Shown: one piece after another, positions 1-7,129 of the stretch
How positions within the stretch are numbered: the stretch's first letter is position 1
How the letters are laid out: every line of letters starts with the position of its first letter
From: Abditibacteriota bacterium
GTDB lineage: Bacteria > Armatimonadota > UBA5829
Reading direction: 5' to 3'
Length of the DNA: 20,111 bases
NCBI GenBank assembly: GCA_017958015.1
Contig: JAGDDM010000280.1
Coordinates: forward strand, 1-20,111
The notes under the pieces: generated by a model
Databases searched by the model: none
What the model was told of the DNA's origin: nothing
Seen by the model: only the letters and a program-made list of their open reading frames with translations
Position numbers and translations under genes: made by a program

Positions 1-1
1 C

Positions 2-736
2 TCCGACGGCAGACTTGTGAACTTCTGGGGGCAGGACACCGCCGCCCCGGATATGACGAAAATCGAAACCCGAATGTGGTTCTATCAGATCGCCTGCTCC
101 TACATCGACGCGGGCTTCGAGGGACTCCACATGGGCCAGGTGCACATGATGGGGCAGACGGACAAAGATTATACCGCATGGAAATCCCTGCTGGGGATGG
201 TTCGGGAGTACGGCAAAGCCAAGGCCCGGCGCCACATAGTGCTTCTTGACGCCCACACCCACGGGATTCTCTCCGACGGCATATCCCTCTTCGATTTCAA
301 CGCCTATCCCCTGCGGCCCATGGTGTCGCCGGACAGCGAGTACGGCAGAGTGATGGAAAAGGGCTACTTCGACTGCATCTACGGCGACAGCGCCGGCTGC
401 GTCACACCTTCCGGGTGGAAAACCGATTCCCTGCCTTATATCGTGGAGTATGACAATTACGACCTTGTTACCGACGAGATAACCTGGTTCGCGTCCATGC
501 AGAGGGACTACCGGGCGAAGTGGCTGGCCTACTCTTGGGAATGGGTGCGCCGGGCCGACGACGCGGGCTGGGTTCAGCCGGCAATCAGACGGTTCTGCGG
601 CGGCGTGCCGAACAATTTTTACAGCGCCCGTAAACGGAGCGAAGCAAGCCCCGGCGGCATGGACGACGGAGACGCCGTAAAGGCGGTTTTTGAACCGGAT
701 TTCGTGGGTTCGCCCACACCTCCGCGTCTTAAATAG
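2..736 (+). CDS. Uncharacterised protein, 3' part (5' end outside window)
   Basis: The reading frame is open from the first bases of the window and ends at TAG 734-736. A GTG at 17 is in frame, but coding sequence continues upstream of it (Ser-Asp-Gly-Arg-Leu), so I treat the gene as truncated by the window edge. The visible 245 residues are rich in aromatics (NFWGQD, RMWFYQ, WFASMQ, YSWEWVRR) and contain a run of hydrophobic strand-like segments followed by acidic or His residues (HIVLLDAHTHG, LFDFNAYPLRP). This pattern recalls TIM-barrel enzymes such as glycoside hydrolase-like proteins, but I cannot name a family or catalytic residues. No signal peptide can be judged because the N-terminus is missing. 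The C-terminus (about the last 35 residues) looks low in structure. It is followed by an A/T-rich stretch and the promoter of the next unit, so it is probably transcribed separately. Function unknown. Confidence 0.8.
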   Translation, partial: SDGRLVNFWGQDTAAPDMTKIETRMWFYQIACSYIDAGFEGLHMGQVHMMGQTDKDYTAWKSLLGMVREYGKAKARRHIVLLDAHTHGILSDGISLFDFNAYPLRPMVSPDSEYGRVMEKGYFDCIYGDSAGCVTPSGWKTDSLPYIVEYDNYDLVTDEITWFASMQRDYRAKWLAYSWEWVRRADDAGWVQPAIRRFCGGVPNNFYSARKRSEASPGGMDDGDAVKAVFEPDFVGSPTPPRLK

Positions 737-799
737 GTGTCCGGGTTCGAAAAAATTCGAAAAAATTTTCCGAAATTCGCCAAAAAGCCCCGTTTGGAG

Positions 800-828
800 T
801 TGACTTTATTCCCATTTCGGTTTAATAT
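800..828 (+). promoter_or_regulatory. Sigma70-type promoter for the S1-coaE unit
   Basis: TTGACT at 800-805 and TAATAT at 823-828 are separated by 17 bp. An overlapping perfect TATAAT at 828-833 would leave a 22-bp spacer and is a less likely -10 box. Transcription would begin near 835, giving an untranslated leader of about 150 nt before the S1 start at 989. The 60 bp upstream (740-799) are unusually A/T-rich, with repeated TTCGAAAAAA-like stretches that could act as an UP-like element. This is a sequence-based prediction only. Confidence 0.7.
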
Positions 829-834
829 ATAATG

Positions 835-988
835 ATAGGTTTACCGTGTCGATTAAAACGGGCTTCCGATGCCGGCAGGGAGCCGCTTACGTTTCGTAAA
901 CACTACCGGCGAAAACAACTACTCTCCGCTTTGCGGAGACCGACTAACGAGGCGGGTACAAAGGATATACCCGCGAAGGAGTATTATT
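835..988 (+). promoter_or_regulatory. Structured 5' leader of the S1 gene with four hairpins
   Basis: Four consecutive stem-loops can be read in this leader. They are 861-884 (7 bp with one G-U, 10-nt loop), 887-899 (TTACG/CGTAA, TTT loop), 923-939 (TCTCCGC/GCGGAGA, TTT loop) and 952-974 (GCGGGTA/TACCCGC, 9-nt loop). The last loop contains AAAGGA, a Shine-Dalgarno-like sequence, and the real SD (AAGGAG, 976-981) follows directly, 7 nt before ATG 989. In gammaproteobacteria the rpsA initiation region folds into hairpins with GGA in their loops and supports S1 autoregulation. A similar role here is inference. Confidence 0.55.
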
Positions 989-2338
989 ATGTCTGACGAA
1001 AAATTCGATCAGGAACCCATGACCATGGATCAAGCCATGGCAGGAGAAGGCAGCATGTTCAAGCAGCTGAAGGAAGGCGACGTTGTTGACGGCGTTGTCG
1101 TTCACATCGACAAGGACGGCGTTCTTGTGGACGTGGGCACCAAGTCCGAGGGCGTCATCAGACCGGACGAGCTTGACAGAGACCGCAGTTTGAAGGCGGA
1201 AGACGTGGTGAGCGTCGGCGACACCATCAAGGTGTATGTCATTCAGGCCGACAATTCCGAAGGCGGTCCCCTGCTTTCCAAGAAAAGAGCCAACTTCGAG
1301 TCCGCGTGGCTCGCGGTTGAAAAGGCTTACGAAAACAACGAATACATTAAGGCGATGGTTCTCGATCGCGTCAAGGGCGGCCTTGTGGTTGACCTGGGCA
1401 TCCGCGGCTTCGTTCCCGGTTCCCATGTGGGCAGCGGCAAGCTTAAAAATCTTGACAAGTTCGTCGGACAGAGCATGACTTTCAAGGTCATCGAAGTCGA
1501 CCGCGAGCGCAGAAAAGTCGTTCTCTCCAACAGAGAAGCCGCGGCCGAGGAAGCGGCGGCCCGCAAGAAAGAGACTCTCGCCAAGCTGGCCGAGGGCGTC
1601 ATTGTCCCGGGCGTTATCCGCAGACTCACCGACTACGGCGCGTTCGTTGACCTGGGCGGCGTTGACGGCCTCCTGCACATCAGCGAGATGAGTTGGACCC
1701 GCATCAAGCACCCCAGCGACATCCTGAAGGTTGGCCAGAAGATTCAGGTTATGGTTCTCAAGATGAACATGGACGAAAACCGCATTTCCCTGGGTCTTCG
1801 CCAGATTCTCCCGGATCCCTGGGTTGACGTATGCAAGAAGTACAGCGTCGGCGACGTTGTCAAGGGCACAGTCACCAGAGTCGTTCCCTTCGGCGCCTTT
1901 GTGGCCATCGAGGGCGGCGTTGAGGGCATTATCCCCAACTCCGAGCTTGCTTACAAGCGCTTCAACAGACCCGACGACATCGTAAGCGCCGGTCAGGAGC
2001 TGGAAGTCAAGATTATCGACCTCAGATCCGAAGAGAGAAGAATGAGCCTCTCCCTGAAGCGGATGCAGCCCGCTCCCGAGAGACCCGAGCGCCCCGAGAG
2101 ACCTCGCAGAGAAAAAGAAGAGTCCGATGTGGACAAGTACAGAGCTCAGCAGGAAGAATCCGGCGAGAACAAGACCACCATCGGCGACCTTCTGGGAAGT
2201 CAGCTGAAGGACTTTGCCGTTGACGAACCCGCCGAGGAAGCCGCGCCGGCGGTCGAAGAGGCTCCCGCAGCCGAGGAAGCCCCCGCGGCCGAGGAAACTC
2301 CCGCCGCCGAAGCTCCCGCGGAAGAGAGCGCCGAATAA
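989..2338 (+). CDS. rpsA: S1 RNA-binding domain protein (ribosomal protein S1-like)
   Basis: This 449-residue protein has four S1 (OB-fold) RNA-binding domains at about residues 28-100, 117-184, 202-272 and 288-358. Domains 3 and 4 are the best conserved (TDYGAFVDLGGVDGLLHISE; VPFGAFVAIEGGVEGIIPNSEL). S1 proteins of this type bind mRNA on the 30S subunit and help initiate translation. Four-domain forms are common outside Proteobacteria, where six domains are usual. The tail from about 360 is disordered, with an Arg/Pro/Glu segment and then an Ala/Glu/Pro repeat region ending in EESAE. I chose ATG 989 because it follows AAGGAG (976-981) at 7 nt and gives a normal N-terminus. The same frame is open back to 869, but that part is the hairpin leader. 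It is the first gene of the unit and coaE starts 4 nt after its stop. The symbol rpsA is given by domain content. Confidence 0.93.
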   Translation: MSDEKFDQEPMTMDQAMAGEGSMFKQLKEGDVVDGVVVHIDKDGVLVDVGTKSEGVIRPDELDRDRSLKAEDVVSVGDTIKVYVIQADNSEGGPLLSKKRANFESAWLAVEKAYENNEYIKAMVLDRVKGGLVVDLGIRGFVPGSHVGSGKLKNLDKFVGQSMTFKVIEVDRERRKVVLSNREAAAEEAAARKKETLAKLAEGVIVPGVIRRLTDYGAFVDLGGVDGLLHISEMSWTRIKHPSDILKVGQKIQVMVLKMNMDENRISLGLRQILPDPWVDVCKKYSVGDVVKGTVTRVVPFGAFVAIEGGVEGIIPNSELAYKRFNRPDDIVSAGQELEVKIIDLRSEERRMSLSLKRMQPAPERPERPERPRREKEESDVDKYRAQQEESGENKTTIGDLLGSQLKDFAVDEPAEEAAPAVEEAPAAEEAPAAEETPAAEAPAEESAE

Positions 2339-2342
2339 TTCC

Positions 2343-2969
2343 GTGTCCGTCGTTTTGGGACTTACCGGCGGCATAGGCAGCGGTAAAAGCACCGTGCTGG
2401 CCATGCTGGCCGAGTTCGGAATCGAGACGGTGAGCGCCGACGAGATAAACGCCGGCCTCCTGGCAAAGGACGAGGACGTCCGCCGGGAAATCGCCGAGGC
2501 CTTCGGCGAAGATACGGTCACAAACGACGGAATAAACAAACAAAAACTCGCCGCCATCGTTTTTAACGATGACGGCGGGAGAAAAAAGCTCGAAAGCATA
2601 ACGCTGCCGAGGATAATCTCCGAAATGAGACGGCGGATTGCCGATTTCAGGTCGGAAAAAGAGAGCGAAGCGCTTGTTGTTGAGGTGCCTCTCCTCTTTG
2701 AATGTCATCTGGAAAAGGATTTTGACAAAATTCTCTCGGTTGTTACGGAACAACGGACGAGGATAGACCGTCTAAAAAACAAACGAAAGATGACGGAAGA
2801 GGATATACTCGCGCGGATATCCAAGCAAATCGCTCCCGAGACGCAGATGGCGATGTCGGATTACGTAATCGTAAACGACGGGGATCCGGAAAGCCTTCGA
2901 CGGAAGGTTACGGCTCTTCGCGATGTGCTCTCGAGACTAAGTAAACAAAGCGGCAAGTCCGCTAATTAA
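2343..2969 (+). CDS. coaE: Dephospho-CoA kinase
   Basis: This 208-residue cytoplasmic enzyme performs the last step of coenzyme A synthesis, ATP-dependent phosphorylation of the 3'-OH of dephospho-CoA. The P-loop GGIGSGKS lies at residues 9-16. Other family landmarks are SADEIN (usually DAD) near 34, EVPLLFE in the middle, the basic lid-like segment after it, and QIAPETQ...SDYVIVNDG near the C-terminus. Length is normal for CoaE. I place the start at GTG 2343, only 4 nt after the S1 stop. The same frame is open upstream inside the S1 gene, but that protein sequence is Arg/Pro shadow. There is no strong SD, which suggests translational coupling to the S1 gene. The usual HP.I motif reads LPRI here, a mild departure. 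Pairing of coaE with a translation gene is unremarkable; the secreted-protein genes behind it are less expected. Confidence 0.93.
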   Translation: MSVVLGLTGGIGSGKSTVLAMLAEFGIETVSADEINAGLLAKDEDVRREIAEAFGEDTVTNDGINKQKLAAIVFNDDGGRKKLESITLPRIISEMRRRIADFRSEKESEALVVEVPLLFECHLEKDFDKILSVVTEQRTRIDRLKNKRKMTEEDILARISKQIAPETQMAMSDYVIVNDGDPESLRRKVTALRDVLSRLSKQSGKSAN

Positions 2970-2991
2970 CCTGTAACAGGGGGACAGTATT

Positions 2992-4773
2992 TTGAAACGT
3001 TTCATGCAGTCAAAAACGGTTAAGGCTCTGTGCTACTTCATCGCTTTCGCGATGTTCACGGGCATTATGCCGGTGCGCAACGCCGGAACTCCGGCGGCGG
3101 CGCAGGTCGCGACCACCTACTCCGTGGGTGTCGTTGATTTAGTAAACGAGTCCGGCGTGGGCGGCGATTCTCTCGCCCGCACCGCCACCGATTCCGTTGT
3201 TGTGGAAATGAGCAAGAGCAGCCGCTACGATGTTACCGGCATCACCCGCTCCCACATGAAGGCGGAAATGGACAAATTGGGAGTCAAGGCTCCCCTTACC
3301 AAGACCGAAGTCGTAAGAGTCGGTGAGGCTTTGGGCGCCGACGCCATGCTGGTGGGTTCTCTGAACTCCGTAAAGATTACCGGCGAGGGCGACGCCAAGC
3401 GCGCCACCGTTAAGTTGGTTCTCCAGCTTATCGACCAGGCCTCCGGCGAGCTCATCAACGGCGCGGTTCAGGAAGGTTTCTCCGACAGCAAAGTCGGTTA
3501 TGTGGGCGACGATGACGCTCTCATCAACGAAGCCATCAACAACGCCGCCTATCTGGCCGCCAAGACCATCGAACAGTACACCATTCCGGAAGCTACCGTT
3601 ATGATGCACGTGGGCGACGGTCAGGTTATGATTAACAAGGGCTCCAGAGAAGGTATGAAGAAGGGCATGAGAATGGTCGTTCTCCGCCAGAGCGAAGTTA
3701 TCGGCTACATCCAGCTCAACGACGTGAGCCCCAACGACAGCGTCGGCCTCATCACCGACAGCCGCAAGGGTATCAACTCCGAAGATAAGGTGAGAGCCGT
3801 CTTCGATATGCCCGTTGTTAAGTCCGCTATCGTTAAGGACAAGGTTCCCAACTCCGCTCCCGACAAGCGGGGCGGTCCCAAGATCAGCAAGAAGAGCACC
3901 AATATGATTCTCGGCGTCGCGGCCCTCTTGGGTCTGGCGGCCTGCTTCTCCGGCGGCAGAGGAAGCTCCGGCGGCAGCGCCATCGCCTCCGCGGGCGACC
4001 AGGGTATCATCAAGTGGGATACCTCCAAGTTCAACAAGGGCGCCAACGTTGTCGAGTATCAGATTATGAGAGACAACGAGACCGTTCCTTTCGCGGTTCT
4101 GGATACCTCCACCTCCGTGGATATGGGTATGTATGACATCGCCGGCGAGTACGGACCTTCCACCAGGACCAAGAGCGTCACCTACAAGACCGTTGCGGGA
4201 AACAAGGCCAGTTCCTACTCCACCGCCACCGGCAGCGTGACAATCGAGCCCTACGGCAAGCAGCACACCTATTACATCCGGGCTCTGCTTTCGGCTACCA
4301 CCACCACCACCAAGTCCGACGATGACGATGACAGCTCCACCGTTGTCACCAGCACCGAGTACTATTTCAGCGGCGCCAGCGGCCAGGTGAAGATTACCGC
4401 CATCGAGCCCATCGACACCGGCGATCTCATTTCGCCCGCCAACGGCTCCGAGGTTATCTACACCACCTCCGACACTTCCGTGTTCTGCTGGCCGGTAAGA
4501 GACGGTGCCAACGTCTACCAGGTTCAGTTCTTCCTGAACGGTTCTTCCGTTCCTTTCAAGACCGTGGACAACATCTACCTCTCCGGTTCCACCAACATGA
4601 TGTTCAACACCGCTCAGCTTGTTGACGTTATGAACACTCTGAAGAACTACGCGGAGCAGTCCCTGGCCGTTAAGGTCAACTGCAGAAACACCGCGGACAC
4701 TTCCGCCGCGTTCTGCGAAGGCGGTCTGAACTTCTTCACCATCGCCGACGTCCCGCCGGCACCGCCGATGTAA
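2992..4773 (+). CDS. CsgG/TolB-like exported protein with transmembrane segment and Fn3/Ig-like C-terminal domains
   Basis: This 593-residue protein starts at TTG 2992, preceded by AGGGGG at 7 nt; ATG 3004 is an alternative. Residues 9-38 form a hydrophobic signal or anchor sequence ending near AAAQVA. Residues about 44-195 resemble the CsgG/LpoB/FlgT-type fold found in envelope assembly proteins (YSVGVVDLVNESG, then GEALGADAMLVGSL, typical of this alpha/beta fold). Residues about 200-272 resemble the small beta-barrel found after such domains (INKGSREGMKKGM, VSPNDSVGLI). A second hydrophobic segment lies at about 304-319, followed by a Gly/Ser-rich stretch. Residues 336-470 look like a fibronectin type III-type module interrupted by a Thr5/Asp5 low-complexity run (436-447). 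Residues 475-585 look like another Ig-like module (SPANGSEV...FCWPV...YQVQFF). It lies 22 nt after coaE. Its exact role is unknown; an envelope scaffold or assembly protein is plausible. Confidence 0.75.
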   Translation: MKRFMQSKTVKALCYFIAFAMFTGIMPVRNAGTPAAAQVATTYSVGVVDLVNESGVGGDSLARTATDSVVVEMSKSSRYDVTGITRSHMKAEMDKLGVKAPLTKTEVVRVGEALGADAMLVGSLNSVKITGEGDAKRATVKLVLQLIDQASGELINGAVQEGFSDSKVGYVGDDDALINEAINNAAYLAAKTIEQYTIPEATVMMHVGDGQVMINKGSREGMKKGMRMVVLRQSEVIGYIQLNDVSPNDSVGLITDSRKGINSEDKVRAVFDMPVVKSAIVKDKVPNSAPDKRGGPKISKKSTNMILGVAALLGLAACFSGGRGSSGGSAIASAGDQGIIKWDTSKFNKGANVVEYQIMRDNETVPFAVLDTSTSVDMGMYDIAGEYGPSTRTKSVTYKTVAGNKASSYSTATGSVTIEPYGKQHTYYIRALLSATTTTTKSDDDDDSSTVVTSTEYYFSGASGQVKITAIEPIDTGDLISPANGSEVIYTTSDTSVFCWPVRDGANVYQVQFFLNGSSVPFKTVDNIYLSGSTNMMFNTAQLVDVMNTLKNYAEQSLAVKVNCRNTADTSAAFCEGGLNFFTIADVPPAPPM

Positions 4774-4799
4774 TCAAACATCGACACAGAGTAAACAAT

Positions 4800-4823
4800 G
4801 CCCCCTTCCTCGGGGGAGGGGGC
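4800..4823 (+). other. Strong G/C hairpin without a T-tract
   Basis: A 10-bp stem (4800-4809 with 4814-4823, one G-U) closes a TCGG loop just after the CsgG-like gene. No run of T follows on either strand, so it is not a standard intrinsic terminator. It may be a processing or mRNA-stability element between the CsgG-like gene and the protease gene, or a weak attenuator. Confidence 0.6.
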
Positions 4824-4837
4824 TTCGACAAATATTC

Positions 4838-4851
4838 GGTCCTTCGGGGCC
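4838..4851 (+). other. C(UUCG)G tetraloop hairpin upstream of protease gene
   Basis: GGTCC and GGGCC pair (5 bp with one G-U) around a TTCG loop closed by C-G, the unusually stable C(UUCG)G tetraloop. It ends 10 nt before the SD GGAGG (4862-4866) of the S8 peptidase. A role in stabilising the downstream mRNA or setting ribosome access is inference. Confidence 0.55.
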
Positions 4852-4873
4852 ACCGCAATTCGGAGGTCTTTTT

Positions 4874-7117
4874 ATGCACAAAAGCCTTATGAACAAATTA
4901 ACAGCCGCATTTATTACGATTTTCGCGATTATTTTAACGGCTTCCGCCTTTTGCGCGGATTTGGTGAGCGACGAGATTATTATCAGCGTAAAGAAAGGCT
5001 CGTCTCCTCAATCCGTGGCGTTGCTCGCCAAGAGCTTCGGCGGAACCGTCGTCAAAGACCTCGGCGACGATATTTATCTTATTAAACTGGGCCTCGAGGA
5101 CGAGGAAGAATGCGATTCCGTTGAGGACATGCTGACTTCCCTCTGCTCCGCTCCCGCGGAAGCCGCGAGCGTCCTTCCCAACTTAAAGACTTCCCTGATG
5201 CTCACTCCCAACGATGAGTATTGGAAAGATCTTTGGGGCCACAAAATGATTCACATGCCTCAGGCTTGGGACACCGTAACCGGTTCCGACTCCGTCACCG
5301 TGGCGGTTGTGGACTGCGGTGTATCCCCTCACCCGGACCTTGAGGGCAGACTGGTTCCCGGCAAGGCTTTCGTTGGTGACGACCCCACCTTCATCGAAGA
5401 CCAGACCATCGACGATGATACGAAAGAGTTCGTTACCCACGGTACAATGGTATCCGGCGTCATAGCCGCCAACGGCAACAACGGCATCGGCGTCGCGGGC
5501 GTCTGTATGGACGGCGTAAAGATTATGCCCATCAAGGTTATCGGCGTTGATATCGCGATGTCCGGTGAGAGAACGGCTACGGGTTCAATGAGCGACCTGC
5601 TCAGCGCTTTGGAATATCTCCGGGGCAAGAATGTTCAGGTTTTGAACATGAGTATCGGCTATGACGGCGTCACAGAATACGCTCCCCTCGAAGAAAAGTG
5701 CAAAGCTCTGGCAAACGAAGGCAAGATTCTCGTGGCCGCTTCCGGAAACGAATCCTCTAAGGTTTGCATTCCCGCCGCCTGCCCCAGCGTTGTGGCCGTG
5801 GGCGCCATCGACAGCAGAGAAAGACTTGCCTCCTTTTCCAACTACGGACCCGGCGAAGTCATAGACCTTGTGGCTCCCGGTGTGGACATCAAAGGACTTG
5901 ACGTTATTTGGGACGACTACGGCGAGAGAACCTTCGACTACCACACCGCCGACGGTACCTCCTTTGCCTGTCCCTACGTCTCCGGCGCCGCCGCTTTGCT
6001 CCTCAGCAAGGGCGTTGCTCCCGCCGATGTTATAGAAAGACTGAAAGAGACCGCCAGAACCGCCGCGGGCGGCAGCGACCGCGAAAAGTTCGGCGCCGGC
6101 GTTTTGGATGTGTTTGCCGCTCTCAGAGGCGCCATGGTTGTTATCAACAGCCCCGCCGACGGCGAATCCGCCACTCCCAATGCCAATGTTTCCCTCTCCT
6201 TCAAGAACGTTGACGTTTCCACCTTCGAGATTTACGTGGACTTCAAGGACGAGGACGAAGACCACGTGCCGGACGAGGGCGCTGTGCCCCTTATCGCCGG
6301 CGACGACGTGACTCCCTTCGTTGACGTGAAGGCGAACACTGTGAAGTTCATCTGGACCGACGTATCCTCCCAGAAGTTGGGCGACGGATACCACACCCTC
6401 TACGTCTCCGCGAAGAACGGTGACGGCGAAACCGTCAGCGATTTCTCCGAGTTTGTTGTTGAGGCCATCATCATCCCCGGAAACGCTTCCGGCGCTTACC
6501 ACATGGTGGCTTTCCCCTTCAACTTCATGAGCGGCAGCTCCATGGCCTACACCGTAGACGACATTTTGACCGCCGAATCCGGAGCCTCTTCCGCGTTCAT
6601 GCTTTGCAGATGGATTCCCACGCTGCAGCTCTACGCCACCGCTCCCGGTGACGAGGTAACCTGGGACAATCCCATCTTCGACGGCGTGAAAACCGGCGGC
6701 GGCTATGCCCTGGGCGATGCCACCAGAAGCTACTGCTTCCCGGCGGGTTCCGGTTTCTGGGTTAAGGCCTACGAAGACATCGTTATCAATTCCGATGTTT
6801 CCTCCACAAGCGAGGACAACGGTTACGTTATTTATCTTTATCCCGGTTGGAACATGATAGGTAATCCCTATGCCAAGACCACCGCATGGAGATCCATGCT
6901 GTTCACCTACAAGGGACAGGTTAAGACTTTCGTCGAAGCCGTGAAATCCGGTTGGATCGGCGGCAACCTCTACGGTTACGACACCGAGCAGACCGTTCCG
7001 GCTTATTACAGACTCTCCGATACCGATGCCATGAAGCCCTACGAAGGCTATTGGCTGAAGGTTCACATCGGCGGAACTTCCGATACCGACAGACTTACGG
7101 TAACCGTGTTGCCGTAA
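4874..7117 (+). CDS. Secreted subtilisin-like (S8) serine protease with C-terminal GWNMIGNPY module
   Basis: This 747-residue protein starts at ATG 4874, with GGAGG 7 nt upstream. A signal peptide covers residues 1-28 (cleavage near AFCA/D). Residues 30-105 resemble an S8 propeptide (DEIIISVKKG...). The catalytic domain spans about 115-420. The catalytic triad is Asp147 (VAVVDCG, followed by HPDL), His189 (THGTMVSGVIAANG) and Ser363 (GTSFACPYVSGAAAL), with the oxyanion Asn292 in AASGN. All are intact, so it should be active. Residues 420-530 form an Ig-like region with an acidic Asp-rich loop (459-469). Residues 534-747 form a module made of two similar halves, each ending in a G-aromatic-W-V/L-K motif (GFWVKAY 627-633, GYWLKV 725-730); GWNMIGNPY is at 658-666. 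The module recurs in the next gene. The protein probably acts outside the cytoplasm. The module may serve surface attachment or sorting, which is inference. Confidence 0.92.
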   Translation: MHKSLMNKLTAAFITIFAIILTASAFCADLVSDEIIISVKKGSSPQSVALLAKSFGGTVVKDLGDDIYLIKLGLEDEEECDSVEDMLTSLCSAPAEAASVLPNLKTSLMLTPNDEYWKDLWGHKMIHMPQAWDTVTGSDSVTVAVVDCGVSPHPDLEGRLVPGKAFVGDDPTFIEDQTIDDDTKEFVTHGTMVSGVIAANGNNGIGVAGVCMDGVKIMPIKVIGVDIAMSGERTATGSMSDLLSALEYLRGKNVQVLNMSIGYDGVTEYAPLEEKCKALANEGKILVAASGNESSKVCIPAACPSVVAVGAIDSRERLASFSNYGPGEVIDLVAPGVDIKGLDVIWDDYGERTFDYHTADGTSFACPYVSGAAALLLSKGVAPADVIERLKETARTAAGGSDREKFGAGVLDVFAALRGAMVVINSPADGESATPNANVSLSFKNVDVSTFEIYVDFKDEDEDHVPDEGAVPLIAGDDVTPFVDVKANTVKFIWTDVSSQKLGDGYHTLYVSAKNGDGETVSDFSEFVVEAIIIPGNASGAYHMVAFPFNFMSGSSMAYTVDDILTAESGASSAFMLCRWIPTLQLYATAPGDEVTWDNPIFDGVKTGGGYALGDATRSYCFPAGSGFWVKAYEDIVINSDVSSTSEDNGYVIYLYPGWNMIGNPYAKTTAWRSMLFTYKGQVKTFVEAVKSGWIGGNLYGYDTEQTVPAYYRLSDTDAMKPYEGYWLKVHIGGTSDTDRLTVTVLP
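6473..7114 (+). repeat. C-terminal module copy 1 (encoded in S8 protease gene)
   Basis: This stretch encodes residues 534-747 of the protease and is related to 8807-9367. Shared protein landmarks are a G-Y/A-Y-x-M-V start, GWNMIGNPY, an EAVKxGW or ENAVKxGW segment, and a final PxxGYW(L/I)K. At DNA level a 19-nt run, CCGGTTGGAACATGATAGG, is identical at 6843-6861 and 9093-9111. The module itself has two half-repeats. Confidence 0.75.
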
Positions 7118-7129
7118 CAGGAGGATATT

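Noticed and set aside
869..988. Upstream extension of the S1 frame
   Set aside because: The region forms hairpins, the residues resemble nothing in S1 proteins, and ATG 989 has an excellent SD.
2214..2342. Upstream extension of the coaE frame into the S1 gene
   Set aside because: The extra residues are Pro/Arg/Lys shadow of the Ala/Glu repeat in S1; CoaE begins just before its P-loop.
944..2599. Long open frame on the minus strand opposite the S1 and coaE genes
   Set aside because: It is the antisense shadow of a GC-biased, well-conserved gene pair; its protein is rich in Leu/Gly/Phe runs without domain logic and spans two real genes.
4800..4823. Reading the G/C hairpin as an intrinsic terminator
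   Set aside because: No T-tract follows on either strand, and the next gene starts 50 nt later without a visible promoter.
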